The notes under the pieces: generated by a model
Database searches by the model: none
Told to the model about the DNA's origin: nothing
The model's input: the letters and a program-made list of their open reading frames with translations, nothing else
Assembly (NCBI GenBank): GCA_033439795.1
Contig: JAUTDP010000004.1
Location: forward strand, 2,976,001 to 3,040,000
Direction: 5' to 3'
Origin: Sordaria brevicollis
Taxonomy: Eukaryota; Ascomycota; Sordariomycetes; Sordariales; Sordariaceae
DNA: 64,000 bases
Position numbers and translations under genes: made by a program
Shown here: in pieces, positions 32,568 through 46,400 of the stretch
How positions within the stretch are numbered: position 1 is the stretch's first letter
Layout of the letters: the number at the start of each line of letters is the position of its first letter

Positions 32568-35500
32568 TTCATCGTTACGGTCTCAATTCTGTAGTTGGCA
32601 AGTTGACCTGGAGATTTGATAAGTGCTACTGCAATGCTGATTTCGCTCGAGCGGTCTCAGAAGAACCTCGTCTTCTGGTTGTTAGGAACAGTCTCCAAGA
32701 ACCGATTATGACCGTCTTCGCTAATAAACTAGACTCACCTTTCAGCCCTCTATATTAACCCTTGGTGAAGGTATCATGTGATCGTTTCCCATTCCCGCTG
32801 GCTTATGATCGGACGTGCTCATAACTGTATGGGGGTTGAGTTAATTGTTAACTCAAATCAATGTTGACGGTTGAGAAAAGTGTTACTCTTGACTACTACT
32901 GCAACACTAGGAAGACGGCACAAAGCCACATTGAAATAAAACCAAACAGATGTCATCCACGGGTCGTTACCACTCTGATCAAAAGCCATATTATATAACA
33001 CTATTTGGGATGAATCGATGTGGGACTTTATACCTCCAAACTGTCAGGTCAACCAAACATCATCTCTTGGAAACACAGAAACAACTTCGACCCCTCAAAA
33101 AATCCTTCCTTCCAAAGAGACAACACAGCCTCAACCTCCCCCTTCTGTTCTGCTGATTACATCAATCTCATCCTCAAAAGATCAACGGTGTCAACATCAC
33201 CGGCTTTCTTTCCTTTTTCCTCATCCTTGCTTCTCCCTGCCTTCTAGCGGCGCTCCATGAAATTAGGCTAGAAGTACTAGCGCCAGTTCTACAAATTCCA
33301 CCGTGACAAAACCGCGCTAGTCCTCGCTAGGGATCAAATCGCACTCGCCTTGTGAATCTGGGGCACAAGCGACGATCGTTCAGTTGCTAGCCCCAGTGGA
33401 TGAGAACTTCACGGTGGCCTCGACTGGGGCTTCATCACTGGGGCTCTTTCGATAGTTCGCATCGGAAATCAGGATTTCCACAACTTCCCGTGCCCTTCTC
33501 CTAGTGTGCCTAGGAGAAAGGCTTGAGATGAGGGAAAGGGGAAGTGGTGGTGAATCAATGTCATTCATCACTCTCGACTCTCGAGTTCTAACAACGAAAA
33601 ATACGGGTGGTCGATCTAACTGTAACTGGATGTTGAACACTCCCTCTTCTGAATACCAAGCGTCACTCGGCCAAGACGCTGTGCTTGATTCCTTCTTCAT
33701 TTATTCCCACCATGCAAGACAATTGGGAAATCGAGAAACCTACCATAAAGCGGAAATGCACACACCTCGCTAATCGTTGTGGTCTCCCTTTCACGCAGCA
33801 TATTATCATGTATGCGACCCTAACTTACTTACACACATACCTAATGTACTACCGGAGTCACGGCATCGGGACACTCAACTCGAAGGAGCGCTACACCAAC
33901 ATCACCCTGATATTTCGCAAGATTTAGTTGCATACCATCATCTCATTGGAGAAAAGTCCGATACCCTCTTCTACCGGGGAAAGGTTACAGTCATTCATCA
34001 CAGTCTCAGTCTCAAGTCTCAGTCTTAGCCTTGGTCTTGGTTCCACAAGGCCTTTTTGCCGGCGGGCGAAGGGACGAGGGGACGACGACAATGACGACGA
34101 CTGTCTAACATTCTACGTAGGTAGAGAGAGGTAGTACATTGATGCATCCGTGCGCTCGCGGTTATTTTCTCTTCCAGACTCCATAGCCAGACATTGCTAC
34201 ATAAAAGAAATACGATTGCGAGTACGAAGACGATCAGATGGTTGTTACTAGCTTCTGCTGTCTGCGTGGTAACTTTAATCTGGGGTTGATTACTACCGAT
34301 TGTGATAATGGTGTCTTCTACTCGCTTTGTCCCCTTGCACTGACTCCCAAGTTTCGTCAAGATATACCTTTGCTGAGGTAATGGTTTGTCACCAACACAA
34401 AATGGCAAGTGTACGGAGTGTGAAATGGGGAGACGAGAGTTTTTGTTTGGTAGCGAATGTTGAGTGTTATTTCAACCTACATTTGACGAAGCGAATCCCA
34501 ATGGAACATCGAACGTGTACGTGTGTATATAGAGTTACATAGAGTGGCGTCGTTAAGCTTTCTTGGGCAATTTCACTAGGGCGGTTAACTTTGATTACTA
34601 TCACATTCTTGATTTTCCGAATATCATTACATACCTAGATCAAATTTGAAGTGTGCTGTCATTGTGTATGGACAGTATGCCGTTCTTTGTTGAAAGTAGG
34701 CGGGAGAGATTCGTGAGTTGTTGGTAGGTAAATATAACGTACGGGAGATAGCTTCGTACAAAATCACACCTGGCTGAGAGATTGGATATATCTGAAGAGG
34801 AGGATACCTCTAGGTATTTGACGAAGAGGTTCTCGTTGTGGCCGGCCTTCAAGCAAGAAGATCGACATGTTTTCGCTGTTCTAACACGACGGTCATTGGC
34901 CTAGATGAACCTCTTCCTCGCCAGTATACTCTGTTCCCTTCAGGTATATGGCGGGGAGGATGCATGGCATAACCTCGCTACCGTTTTATTGCTCCTTCTT
35001 CTCATATCATCCAGTACTTTCCATTTGGAGTTGCAGTTACACTGGTGGTGGTTTGTTCATGTCGGATCGAGTGTTAAACGTGGGATGCACGTGGGCGTTG
35101 AACAGCTCTTATTAGCTCGCTGAAAAACTGTCCATTTGTGATCACGATCTCCTATTCTATAACCAAGAAGGACTCGAATGAAGATCCTCCATGCATGAAA
35201 GGGTTTGTTGACATAGTGTGTCAGTGTTGATTGCTCTTTTTGTGAGTGTCCGCTACCGCTTCTTGAACGGATGTTGGGATGTAGTCGGGCCACTTTCACA
35301 TGCAAATATGCTGCCCCGGCTCCGGCGGGGAGCCAGATGCCGAATCGGATCGACAGAACAGATTCGGTAAGGCAAGTCAAGCGGAAGCAGGCACAAAGGA
35401 GCCATGCACTGCTAGAGGTATGGACCCCTACTAAGAACCGAACCGAACGGGCGGGAGGGTTCTTATGCAGCGTACATAAAGGAGGCGATACCGGATCTGA

Positions 35501-36151
35501 TCAACGGGATTGAACATGTTGCTTGACGTCTACATTATCTCCTCCGCTTTGACATGAAAGACCCGTAGGCGGGACGCATCCACGTATATACGAATACATG
35601 TTCTTTTGTCACATCACGCATGGTATAATTCGTTCGGACGAATTATGGAGAATCAGAATTAACCACAACGATCAACTTAGATGCAAAAATGTCTGATGTC
35701 TAAAATTCCTTCCCTCGTCCTCACTGACTCGCAATACATAGATAGGTGACGATATCGGGGAATCCAGTTCGGCCCGATACATATGTAGCATATTTACCCA
35801 TCTAGACGCGTAAATCCAAAAAAAAAAAAAACTTTCCATGGCCCCCTTGCCCACGAGTATTTCCTCCCGTAACGCCATGCTTGCTTCCCTTGATTGTTTC
35901 CTACTTCCCAGTCTCAGGTGTTTTGGAGTAAAGCCAGTCTCACTATCTGTTTTCCAAGTCGAAGACATGCTCAAGGCCTAGTTTAGGAGCAGTTTGTGTC
36001 CCTGTATAGGAATGTTTATGGTCAGCAAAGGTCCTCGTGGTGATAGGGGGTTGAATGGGCCTTCAGATGGACGGGAGTAACGTGAACAACAGAGTGGTAG
36101 TTCTGGTTATTCTGTGCATCTCCTGCTTCCTCCTGCCAGGGCAACATGGAC
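32568..36151. other. Long intergenic region, no firmly supported gene
   Basis: Two minus-strand frames deserve mention but not a gene call. One at 33,380-33,700 (106 codons, real ATG) is Ser/Arg-rich. One at 34,025-34,408 (non-ATG opening) has a strongly hydrophobic stretch LIVFVLAIVFLLCSNVWLW that could be a membrane helix. A perfect 9-bp stem hairpin lies at 35,625-35,646. Confidence 0.4.
35625..35646. other. Perfect short hairpin
   Basis: ATAATTCGT, loop TCGG, ACGAATTAT: a 9-bp perfect stem with a 4-nt loop. No adjacent gene end explains it. Confidence 0.5.
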
Positions 36152-37094
36152 TTACTCTTTGAGCTTGGCGAACATGGGCGGTCCCTCGACCTTTACAGTA
36201 CCGACAAACTCCGTCAGGTTTCCTGTCTGGACGTCGCGCTTAATGAGCGCAATGCGGTTATCATTCTGCAACGCAGTCACAACAAGGGAGCCGTCTTTGC
36301 TGAGGGAGATATGGCGCGGGTGGACACCACCCGCAGGAAAGATCTGTTGAAGGCGGAGGGTGCCGTCTGCTTGAATTGCATAGGTTATGATGGGATCTGA
36401 TGGAATTTGCCCCGCCGCGTTGTTCTCTGGGTCGGGGATTTCGATGGATTTCTCGTTCCGCGATGAGATTAAGAGGAACTTGTTATCGGGCTGACCATGA
36501 ATCACGTACATCACATGGAATGGTTAGCATAATGTCATCAATCGGTAGGGCCGTCAGAAACAACTGCGACTTACCGAGATGACGATCTCCGCAGCTGCGG
36601 TTACATTGTTGGGGGCCGAGGTGCCAGGGCCGTGGGTTGGGACGAGGAACTGCTTTTCACCAAGTTCAAGGTTGTTGTCCGTATAATTGACCTTCCAGCC
36701 GATGATCTCATTGGAAAGCTCGGTAACGACGTAGAAGTAGGTTCCAGAGTTGAGCTTGACGAAAGCCCCGTGTCTTGGGCCGGAATAATCGGGTGTCACA
36801 ACCGTTGAGGATTCTTTATATTCCAAGGTATTCTTGTCTACCTTGAAGATGCGGATGAGATCCGCGCCAAGATCGGGAACCGCGATGAAGTCGCCAGTAG
36901 GGTCCAGTATGACTTGATGTGGATGCGAAGACTTTTGTTGGTCCCCGGCCTTAGGCTTTGGTGTCATTGTAAAATTAGTACTTTGCAGAGTTTTGGGAGC
37001 GGCGGGATTCGAGATATCGAGTGTCTGAAGACCTCCTCCCCCACTATGGTGTGGAAATGTCAGACATGGTTAGCTTACGATAGACAGACAAAAA

Positions 37095-37129
<35 letters not shown>

Positions 37130-37534
37130 TGATAGATGAACTAACTATGCGGCAACAGCCAGTCCCCTATGGTTCTGTCCATAGCGGGCTGTATTTACTG
37201 GGCCTGGCAGCATCTCCAGCTTGTTACCGACCTGTGTGAGATTGCTGCCATCTTTTGTGACCTGAAGGTTGTAGAGGGCGCCATTACCGCCGGTCCAAAC
37301 CTCATCGAGGCAGTATATATGGTTGCCGATAAATTCCATCCATGAAGAGATCTTGCCACAGACGCCGACTTGCGTGTTGATGATCTCAAGCTTTCCGTCT
37401 GCATACTTGATGGTATTCAGACTTCCAGGCTGACCATCGGCTTTACCCATGGACCCTGTAATGATCAAGGCGGCCGATGCCATGGTGGGTAGGCCAAAGG
37501 CGATGACGCCAGCAGCTAATGACTTGTAGAGCAT
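36152..37534 (-). CDS. Secreted lactonase-family seven-bladed beta-propeller protein
   Basis: Three exons (37,534-37,146; 37,043-36,575; 36,490-36,152) keep frame and give 398 residues, the usual size. The start gives a clear signal peptide (MLYKSLAAGVIAFGLPTMASA, cleavage likely after residue 21), so export is expected. Conserved features include NHRGLAVA, the SSHPHQVILDPTGDFIAVPD motif, a second PRHGAF block and VHPRHISLSKDGSLV. These match the lactonase/3-carboxymuconate-cyclase-like (PF10282) propeller family. Members hydrolyse or isomerise sugar or aromatic lactones, but substrates of fungal secreted versions are mostly undefined. Introns are 102 nt (GTTAGT donor) and 84 nt (GTAAGT). Intron 1 holds a run of 34 C on the coding strand. 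The stop codon overlaps a GTAAGT motif (GAGTAAGTCC), so a further short terminal exon is possible. Confidence 0.85.
37095..37128. repeat. 34-nt G homopolymer inside lactonase intron 1
   Basis: An uninterrupted run of 34 G on the plus strand (C on the coding strand) inside the 102-nt intron. Its exact length is probably unreliable in any assembly. Confidence 0.9.
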
Positions 37535-40089
37535 TGTGTCGACCTGTCGACTGGTATGTTGGATAATGTTTGGTGATAGAAAGAGTATCGAGATATGGAG
37601 CGGGAGAAAAAGGATATCTGCGGGAAAGCTGGTGGGAGGCGGGCAAGATTTATGTAGGCGCAAGAACCTCAAAGACGGGATGAAAAGAACAATGGCATTC
37701 ACTTGCCAACGGTTCCCCTTGACCCGGCTCACAAGTAGCGGCGGGATGCTGCCGCGCTTAGATGGGTCACGACGTGAAGAGTCAAAGAAGTCCCATCATT
37801 GCCCACCTGTGCAGGCCTCGCCCAGCCTAGTTCTTTTCAGTGAGAACAACGTCTTGGGCCTGGTTCGTGACGAGTGATCCATTCCGCCCTTGCACGCGCA
37901 GCATGTCGAGCATATCCTGAATTGGAGATTCCATGGCTGCTCCGCCATGGTCTCATGGTCCCCTGGTACCGACAAAGTTGGGCTAGCTTACCCGATGTCC
38001 AGGCCATATCAAGCCGCAGTTTCAACAGTAATTGAAGCGCCGTTCGATGAGCGGTTTGTTTGGTCGGTTGGCGGTTGGGCAATATGGAAGTGAGTAAGCC
38101 AGTCTTACAGTGTTGGGTTGGTAGTAAAGCCTCGAGCGGCGCGACGCATTTTGCCTTTCAGCTAGCGCAGGCGGGCGATTTCATTGAACAACGTCGTCTG
38201 TTGTGCGCCGTCGGCGTCATTGTCATAAGCATTGTTGGCGTTTCAGTTGGCCTGCAGCCAGTATATTAAGGCGAGTGTAAGAGGTCTTCGAGCGATGTCG
38301 AGTGAATGGAAGTCGGAAAGCGGGACGAATGGCAACAGCAGATGCACGAGTGCCAAGAGATGGCGCCTCACAGGAGTTCAGGAACGTGCAGCCACTGCCG
38401 CTCCATCAAGTGGGGGAAGATTGGTGGGGAAAGGGTACCAAACAGAAGTGGATCCTGGGGCATGCTTTACTTGACCAATCATTCGAGGACTGTCGTTTGT
38501 TTTTGTTAGCATCACCAACCAATCACTGCAATAAGGCTTTTGCGATCCATCGACCGTCTCCAACGTCGCTCGTCGAAGGGAATCTCAATACTTCCAGACT
38601 CATACCTGTACGCATTGAACACATCTGTCTTTCTGCCGTCACATAAGTGACAAATGGATGCCTCAGGGTGACAAGAAACGGAGAAGATCCCGAGACTTGG
38701 CCACAGGTGTATCGTCCACATACAATTTTTCCACCACCGCGGGACATTCGAAGTGGAATCCCTTTCCAGTCTCGCAGGAATGCGATCCTGGCATATCGTT
38801 TCAAATATCATCGATGGCCTACCTGCCCACCTACACTGTACAAACGGCCCGTTTGATTGACGCCCAATGAATGGTGAATTGCCACCAAGCAAGTCAAATA
38901 CCGCCGAGGTGACAAATAAAACCCGTACTATGCCATGATGGGATCGTTCAACTTGACAAATAAAATCTAACTTCTTCAAAGGACACCACTGGCGGCTATG
39001 TGCAGCGAGGTTGGGACCATAACATGACGGCCAGACCATTTCTTTCTTTGGTCGCTCTTTCACAATGGCCTCATACTTCGTCAAACCATGACCAAAGGAG
39101 AGCGCCTCCGATAGAGCGTGACTTGATAACCTGGTCCGCCCGTCGCCTAGCCACGCAGTACCAACTTTCCTTTTTCCAAAGTCTACGGGGCTATCGTTTG
39201 TCTTTTGTTGATTGCTCTCCTCGATCAAGCGCCTTATCACATATCTCCACCAAACACCCAAACGATGAGTTCTCTTTCGCACAAAACAGGTTTCTTCTGC
39301 AAAGTCACAACACGGGCTCGGCCCATCAACCAACACTTTTCTTCGCTCCTTTTAGGAGCCAACATTTTTCGTCAAAGTCATAGTCTCAATGCCACAGAGA
39401 CAGAAATTGTTACTGTAGTGGCCTTTGAGCAATTCCACTCACCAAAACCACATCAGAATCTCAAATATCCATATCCATTTCAAGTCACCAAGCAGTTGCA
39501 CTTGTTCTTTACCATTCCCGGCTTCCAACTTCTGCATCATCTTCACACAAACATCCATACTAGTCGTAAAGCCAAGATTACAAGAAGGCAAAAAGACGGA
39601 AACCAAGTCCACCAGTGAGACATATACCGAAAACCCCCCACTACCACCCTTCCCCCACCACCACACGTTACATAGAGCTACTACGTACATAAATAATCGA
39701 CAATGTCCCTTTGGGCAACTACATTGCAGTAAAATATTCAGATCAGACCCAAGATCCAAGAATTGAGACGGATCAGCAACCAGCCCGGTGCTTCGGGCCG
39801 TTAGCAGTTGTGGGGTGCATTAGTTTCTACGACAGAAGTGTCATGCTTTGTTCTTGGTCTTGGATACTCGTTTCATTGAAACCGTTACGGGAGTGCGTGG
39901 GGGACAAAGTGGGTGGGTTGGTACGTGGGGGTTCCCTTCAAAAAAGGACTTCTGTAGAGAGGCTGAAAGAGGTAGCAAGATGAAATCTTGACAGTCTTCT
40001 ATAATGATGCAGAGGCGACAAAGTCGGTTGTTCCTATAACCCGAAAAAGAACACGCTTCGTTCCATAAGTACCACATCCCGCTGGAGAG

Positions 40090-40133
<44 letters not shown>

Positions 40134-40400
40134 AGAAAAAAAAGAAAAGAAAAAAAAAAAAGCTGGCGACTACCAGAGTTGGTAGGACAAGGCGTTAACG
40201 TAGTTGTTGTATTAATGTTTAATTGCAAGTTCAAATTATGAATGAGAAGAAAAGTTTAAACTGCGATAACTCCCTGAACCAAAAACTCTTCCGCCCTCGT
40301 CCGTTCCCACGCCTCATTTTCTCCCTTACACCACCACTCTTGAAACTTTATCTCATACCCTTTCTTCTCTTCTCAACCCGTCGTAACATATCTCGGAATC
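37535..40400. other. Spacer between the lactonase start and the Csf1 3' end
   Basis: It includes the lactonase promoter and the Csf1 3' flank. A 274-codon minus frame (38,512-39,336) opens at a non-ATG codon and has no recognisable domain, so I do not call it. A 43-nt A homopolymer followed by A-rich sequence lies at 40,090-40,161. Confidence 0.5.
40090..40132. repeat. 43-nt A homopolymer
   Basis: An uninterrupted A run followed by A-rich sequence to about 40,161, some 270 nt beyond the Csf1 stop codon. Confidence 0.9.
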
Positions 40401-43400
40401 TCATGTAGACCCCAAAATCTTACTATACGCATCCTCCACCTCGCCCGCCAGCTCCAACAAGCTCACAATAACAATCTGGTGCGTCAAGTTTGGCAGCCGG
40501 TCACGGTGCAAACCGATCCACTCGAGCGGCGGCGTGGCCTCGCCCATGTCGCGCAGCTGCGGGGTTTCAATGACTGGCGGCTCGAGCGCCGTGTACTCGT
40601 ATTTGGACTGCGGCACCTTGACTTCGGCTGTGATCTTGTTGGACTTCTTGTTGTTGTTATTGTTGGGATCTCCCTTATCTTTCTCCTGGGCGTCCCCGGC
40701 AGAAGTGGATGCGGTAGAAGATGCCCGTTGTCGTTGTTGATCACCCTGCCTCTGCTTCTGCTTCTGCTCTCCTCCGTCTGTACCGATGGTGGTGCCATTC
40801 TCCGCCGGACCCTCCGGCACGCCTGTGACGCGGATGGCCGTGACACCCGGTAACTCTTTACCCCATGTGCGCTGGAGAGTCTTGGAGTGGTTGGCCCACA
40901 TACCGCGAATGAAGCTGATGCGGCTGTAGTTCCAGCCCACCTCGACCTTGCCTTCGAACGCGCTCTTGAAGATGTAGTCGATCGACCGGCTGTCGGGCCG
41001 CTGCCACGTCTGCATGACGGCCTCGACCTGGGGCACCTTGAGAATGGTGCCGCCTCGGGAGCCGGTGGCGCTTTGGACCACATCCTCCACCGAGAGCTCG
41101 CTGAGCGTTTTGGGAGCAGCACCCGTGGCACGCACGCCGGCGAGGCCGATGCGCAGCTGGCCTAAAGTCAGACCGAGGACGCTGTGGATCCGGCGGTCCT
41201 CGATGCTGGCGGCGAAGCGCGCTTGAGCGTTCAAGGCTTCGACCTTGAATACTTGACTGTCGGCAAAGGTTCCAGGGAAGACACCTAGGTTGAGAGCCTT
41301 CAGGGTGACGACAACGTCGGTGTCCAGCGAGATGGGAGATTTGGAGAGTGTGTCGTCCGCTTCGGAGGACGCGAGCTTGGATTTCTGATCAAGGCGCTTG
41401 ATGACCGCTGCTGGAGCGGCGACCGATTTCCTCCTCATAAACCGTTCGATTTCCTTGAGAGAACTCTCAAAGTTGGCTTTTCGCTCTTGAATCAGCCGTT
41501 GGAAGGCCTGATACATAGCCACGCCCTGAGCTGCTGAGCTGGTAGTTCCAAAAATCTGGACCGCGTTGCCGTCGAAGATAGCCACAAGACGATCACCGGT
41601 TCCTTGTCGGCTACGCCGCACGTTGTACATAAGGAACTCCATGGATGTGATGTCTGCAACCAGGAAGGCCTGGTAGTCGAAGGCAGCCTTAACCCGGAAC
41701 TGGCTGAATCCTACAGACGCTTGGACTAGAGGAGTCTCGTTCAAAGCCTGTTCTCTTTCAGGCCACTTGATCGAGGTACGCAACTTGAAATCTCGCAGTG
41801 CTACGAAGCCACTCATCCGCCCTTGACTTTCCATGCCGATCATGTCAAACCCAAGGCAGAGATTCTGCTCCCAGTCCGAGGTCTTCTTGGATGAGATCCA
41901 GAAGTTGTCAATGGAAAACGTAGACTTGCCCAAGGCCTGACCTAGATCCACGGAGATCTTCAATGCGGTGATGGAGATCGTAGCTGTCCAAGGGAAGGCG
42001 GCGGTTGCAGCAACCTGCTGATAGCGTTGCACAAGATGACCCTGTGAAGTCTCCGTGACTAGTTTCGCCACCGGCGATGAGGGCGTTGTCTCAGTGAACT
42101 GACGAGGAACCCAAATCTCCTGAAACAGCATAAAATCCTGAAGTTGCTTTGCGTTGATGGAAACCTCCATTGGGCTAACCTTGAGAATTGCAGACAGCCC
42201 GTTAGTGCCACTGACGTGCTTGCTGTTCATCAACGAGAGAACGATCGAGTCAACGTTAAAGCTGCCGGTTGACTCCCGCGAGTAGACGTGCTGGACAGAA
42301 GCCTGGAGGTTCGAGAAAGCCCCAGATATCGCAAAGAAGTTACCCTGGTCAGCCGACCGAACAGTGTTGGCGGTAAAGTAAACATCGTCAAAACTGGCGG
42401 TGGCCGCCACTAGAGCGATAGGTTGACAGCTCAACGAAAACTGCTGTTTCCGGACGCGCAGGCCTAAGTTGAGCTTCACACGACCCAGCACAGCGGTAGG
42501 GTCGGCACCGAGAATCCCGTCTTGCTCCTCAGCTGGCTTGGCTTTAGGGGGAGGAGGCGCTTGCGGAGGACTGGGAGGGTTGGCACCATCTCCTCGTTCG
42601 CTGACCACCGACTTGATGTTATTGCTCATTTCCACAATCAGAGGCACCACAGAAGGATACAGTATGTTGCTGGACGCGTCGATCTTCACCTCTGCAAACA
42701 GAGAAGGGTCTTCCCTGCCGTCATCACAGTATTCGAGCTTTAAGGCGAGGCCTGGGGACCTGAGGGTGGTGACACTGTTCACCCACTCGTCAGACCCGAA
42801 CTGGGCCGATTTCCCAGCTGTGCTAGGCTTTCCTAGCCTTGAGGCGCTGACTAGATCGCCTGGCGTTCTCTTGCCCGTCAAATGTACAACGGCGCCCGCG
42901 AAATCCGCGTCCACAAGGAGAGATTCCAGTCTCTTGCTGCCCAGAATGCTTCGTTTGCGAACCTGCTCCAAAGGTTCAGGCGAGTTTGCTGCTTGTGATG
43001 CGGTGGGCGGAGAAGGACTCCAGTTTTGTGAAGCTTGTTGGACATTATTGACCGATAGACTGATTGACCTGGTAAGATGGGCTGCTGGCAAGATGAAACC
43101 GGAAGTGAGTCGAATATCGAGCGTCTTACCCACAGCTTGGAACGCTAGCCGCCGGGTGTCAGACAAGGATACGTAGGCAATGTTGAACATAATCTCCGGT
43201 AGCAAAGCGGAGTTCGGGGATCGTAGCCTCCGGTCCTGTTCCAGAGAGACCATTTGCAACCGCAGGTTTTCGATGGTGAGCCTAGCAGAGTTCCTGGTTC
43301 GAGTGCTGAACTCGATTTTATCCAGTGACAGAACAAGATCCTCCTTATCAGGATCCGGGGGTTCTCTCGGGTGGTTATGGTTTACCAGCCAGGCAAGTTG

Positions 43401-46400
43401 TATATTGCAGATCTCGAACGTGTAGGTAAACGAAGACAGAAAAACATTGACGATGTCCTGGTCTTCCTCTTCTTCCACCTCGAGATCATTGATGGCGATG
43501 CGTGGCTTGGACTGACGGAGCTTTCGCAGGTATTCCAACTCTCTTGATGTATCAAGATCCTTGATCTTGTCGCCCATATAGCCAAGGACATCGACGGCGG
43601 TGGAGACCGTGTCAGGAGAAAGATTGATATGGAATTCGTCACTCTTGACGTTGAACATTCGCTGCTCCTTCCCGTCATCATCGTACTTTGATGACGCAGT
43701 GATAAGGGCGCCGAAGCCGAGGTTTCCACACGACCTCATGACATCGCTACAGCCCTTCTGGATCTCGAAAGCTACTTCGCGAATGTTGACATGGAACTCG
43801 GGATATGCCAGGAGTGGTCCATGCTGTTCCACTCGATTAGACGTACCCAGATGAATCTTGTCGAGTCTGAATGCTACATGAGCTAACGGCTCTATTTCCG
43901 AATCAAGCGGGCTATTCCCAAACACCCTCAGCCCGGCAAAGGTCAGGTTTACAGCATAGATCAACAGCTTTGACTCCGTTTGGTGGGGTTCTGGAGATGA
44001 GACGCGCATGTCGGAGATCTGATTGTCTCCGGTTATTTCCTTGATGTGCTCTTGGATAGCCTTGACTTGCTGTTGCAGCTCAGCGACAGCACTCGAAACC
44101 TCAGGACGGTTCAATGCCGACAGAAAACTATACACTGCTGAGGCGTCGAGTTCGACCAGCTCGAGTGATGCAAAAACGGTCACAGAGTGCTCGGTGTCGG
44201 TAGTATGATTTCGGATCTGTCCGTTCGTCGGTGGAATCTGTAGCAGGGATATCCGCTTTGTGACGTTGTTCACCTTCGTTCGTATCTCGTGCGAGTTCTC
44301 CTTAATGTCAAAGTCAAAGATAATTTCCGTGCCAAAGTTCGCCGCCATCGCTATTCTGGCAACCGTTCCGTTAACCGTATACGTCAGCGAACGAAGCAAC
44401 GGTATACTGATGGTGTACTGGTCCATGAACATCGCAACGTTTACCCTGAAGGCAGATAATCGATCAACGATCTTCTTGGGTGGCGCTGAAGCATGGGGAG
44501 TCGAGGATGGAACTTTTTTGCTGAGCCTGTATATCTTAGCAACCTCATCCCGCACGACGAGATCCAAAAGCTCTGTGATAGAAACTGGGTCTTGCTTGAC
44601 AACGAAGCTAAGATGGTGGCTGCTTGCTGTTGCCTTGATAGTATGGCTGTCAATATCTTGGGACTTTTTGAGTTCATGTGAGACAAAGACGCTTGGTCTT
44701 TTAAGTACAAGCTTGGCGACTCCTTCGGAATGGCTGCGGAGACTTGATATGACGGAGTCGCAGTTAAGAATAATGTTCGTATCCATTTTCTCGTCCTGCC
44801 CGAGCCGCAAGAGCAACGATGCACTCAGCCCACTCCCTATAGAGGAGATCTGTAGGTTAATGGTTTCTAGCGCGATAGACCCATGGCCAATGGCCAATAC
44901 GCAATGAATGGTATGGTCCTCACGTCGCTTGTTAGAAGGAAGAGACACCGTCGCTGTCTCGGGAGAAGTTGGCGGTTGCCTGTCAAGTTTGTCTACTAGC
45001 TCAAGCAGCCTCGTAGCTAGTTCGCACAATTCCCAGTTCAGGTTGATGGCAGCGTCACTGCAGTTGACGTTGAGAACAGTTAACCGCCCTGCTGGTTGGG
45101 CATTCTTCAGGCTGGCTTCGGAGCCGCTTGTCCGTCTGGTATCAGCTCTGATCGATAGTGCGATGGCCATTATCTCGTTTTGTTTCGGTCCGGGGTCGAG
45201 AATGAACTGAATCTGCTTGAGTTTTACTACACCAAGAACCGGTCGCCCCTTTGTTGGCCCCGATCCAGTTTTAGTTGGGCCAAAGACCGTGTTTATGAGC
45301 GGACTATCCGAGACGTTGGCTAGGTCCCAACTGCGCCACTTTTCGAACGCTGCGATGACCTCTTGTCGTAGGTCAGGTGGAGGCGTCTTTGTCTTGTCGA
45401 GACACGTATAAGCCAATTGCTCCTTCTCCCAATCAGATTGAACTGCGTACATCTGCCGTAATCGCATAACGAGTTTCCAGCAATCGAAGGACCTCAAATG
45501 TTCAGGAGCAGAACGAAGAATGGCAGAAGGGCGAACCAGAAACCCGGGATCGGGGGCATCTTGACCAATCCTTACAAGACGCTTCATGAGATTTCTCGGT
45601 ATGTTTTGCTCATATGTTGATTTCTCCTCAAAGAGCCTGCCAAAGTCGGCAGCCAGGATGCTTGTACGGTGAATCAACGACGCGAGGTAGTCTATCTTTT
45701 CCGAGGATGTAGAGCTCGTGATGGAGCCTATGTCCACGTCCAGATACGTGATATCGCGAGTCCCCATTGAGACCATGATATTTTCAACTGATGCTCGAAC
45801 AGCCGCGGTGGAGTTGAAGGCATCATGATGCTTCTCTGCTGCTGAGGCTTCCATCGACTGCAGTCGAAGATGGAACGAGCTGCGTGTCTGCTGAGATTCG
45901 GGCTTGAAAGCATCTCGCCAGGTGGTTTCTGTTCGAGATGCCAGTGCGAGCCTGGTTATGGAAAGATTGTATTGGTCTTCCTCCTCGCCCAAGGGGTTGA
46001 TCGTATCAGAATCAAATGGATTGACAAAGCGAATATCGACCCGTGGTATCTTGATGAGGATGTCTTCAACATGGCCCTTCATCTTCTGATTCTTTTGCAT
46101 ATCGAAGATGGCTTTCATCGAGTCTGACTGTATGCTGTCCAGAATGTCTTCCGGATCTGAGGGCTGGAGCGATGAGAGCAAAGTGACAACATGTCGCAGT
46201 GCTGTAGGATTGCAGATTGCCTTCACCCCTGAAGGCATCTCCACGATAATGCTTGAGTAAGCATAGTCCTCCTGTATAGAATCTGGATCGATATCCCCGA
46301 GATCAAAGGTAAGAGAGCTGTGGTCAGCTTCACTTTCATCGTCTCGTTCAACAGTAATTCTGGCCGCATCCCGGTGATTCATCTTCAAATTCTCCAACGG

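Noticed and set aside
34025..34408. Small frame with a hydrophobic helix
   Set aside because: Begins at a non-ATG codon; a single hydrophobic stretch is not enough to call a membrane protein.
38512..39336. 274-codon minus-strand frame between the lactonase and Csf1 genes
   Set aside because: Opens at a non-ATG codon, no recognisable motif or membrane segment. It would need expression evidence before being called.
42469..44907. Long plus-strand frames (42,469-43,176; 44,260-44,907) antisense to Csf1
   Set aside because: Shadows of the conserved Csf1 coding sequence; no domain or independent start context.
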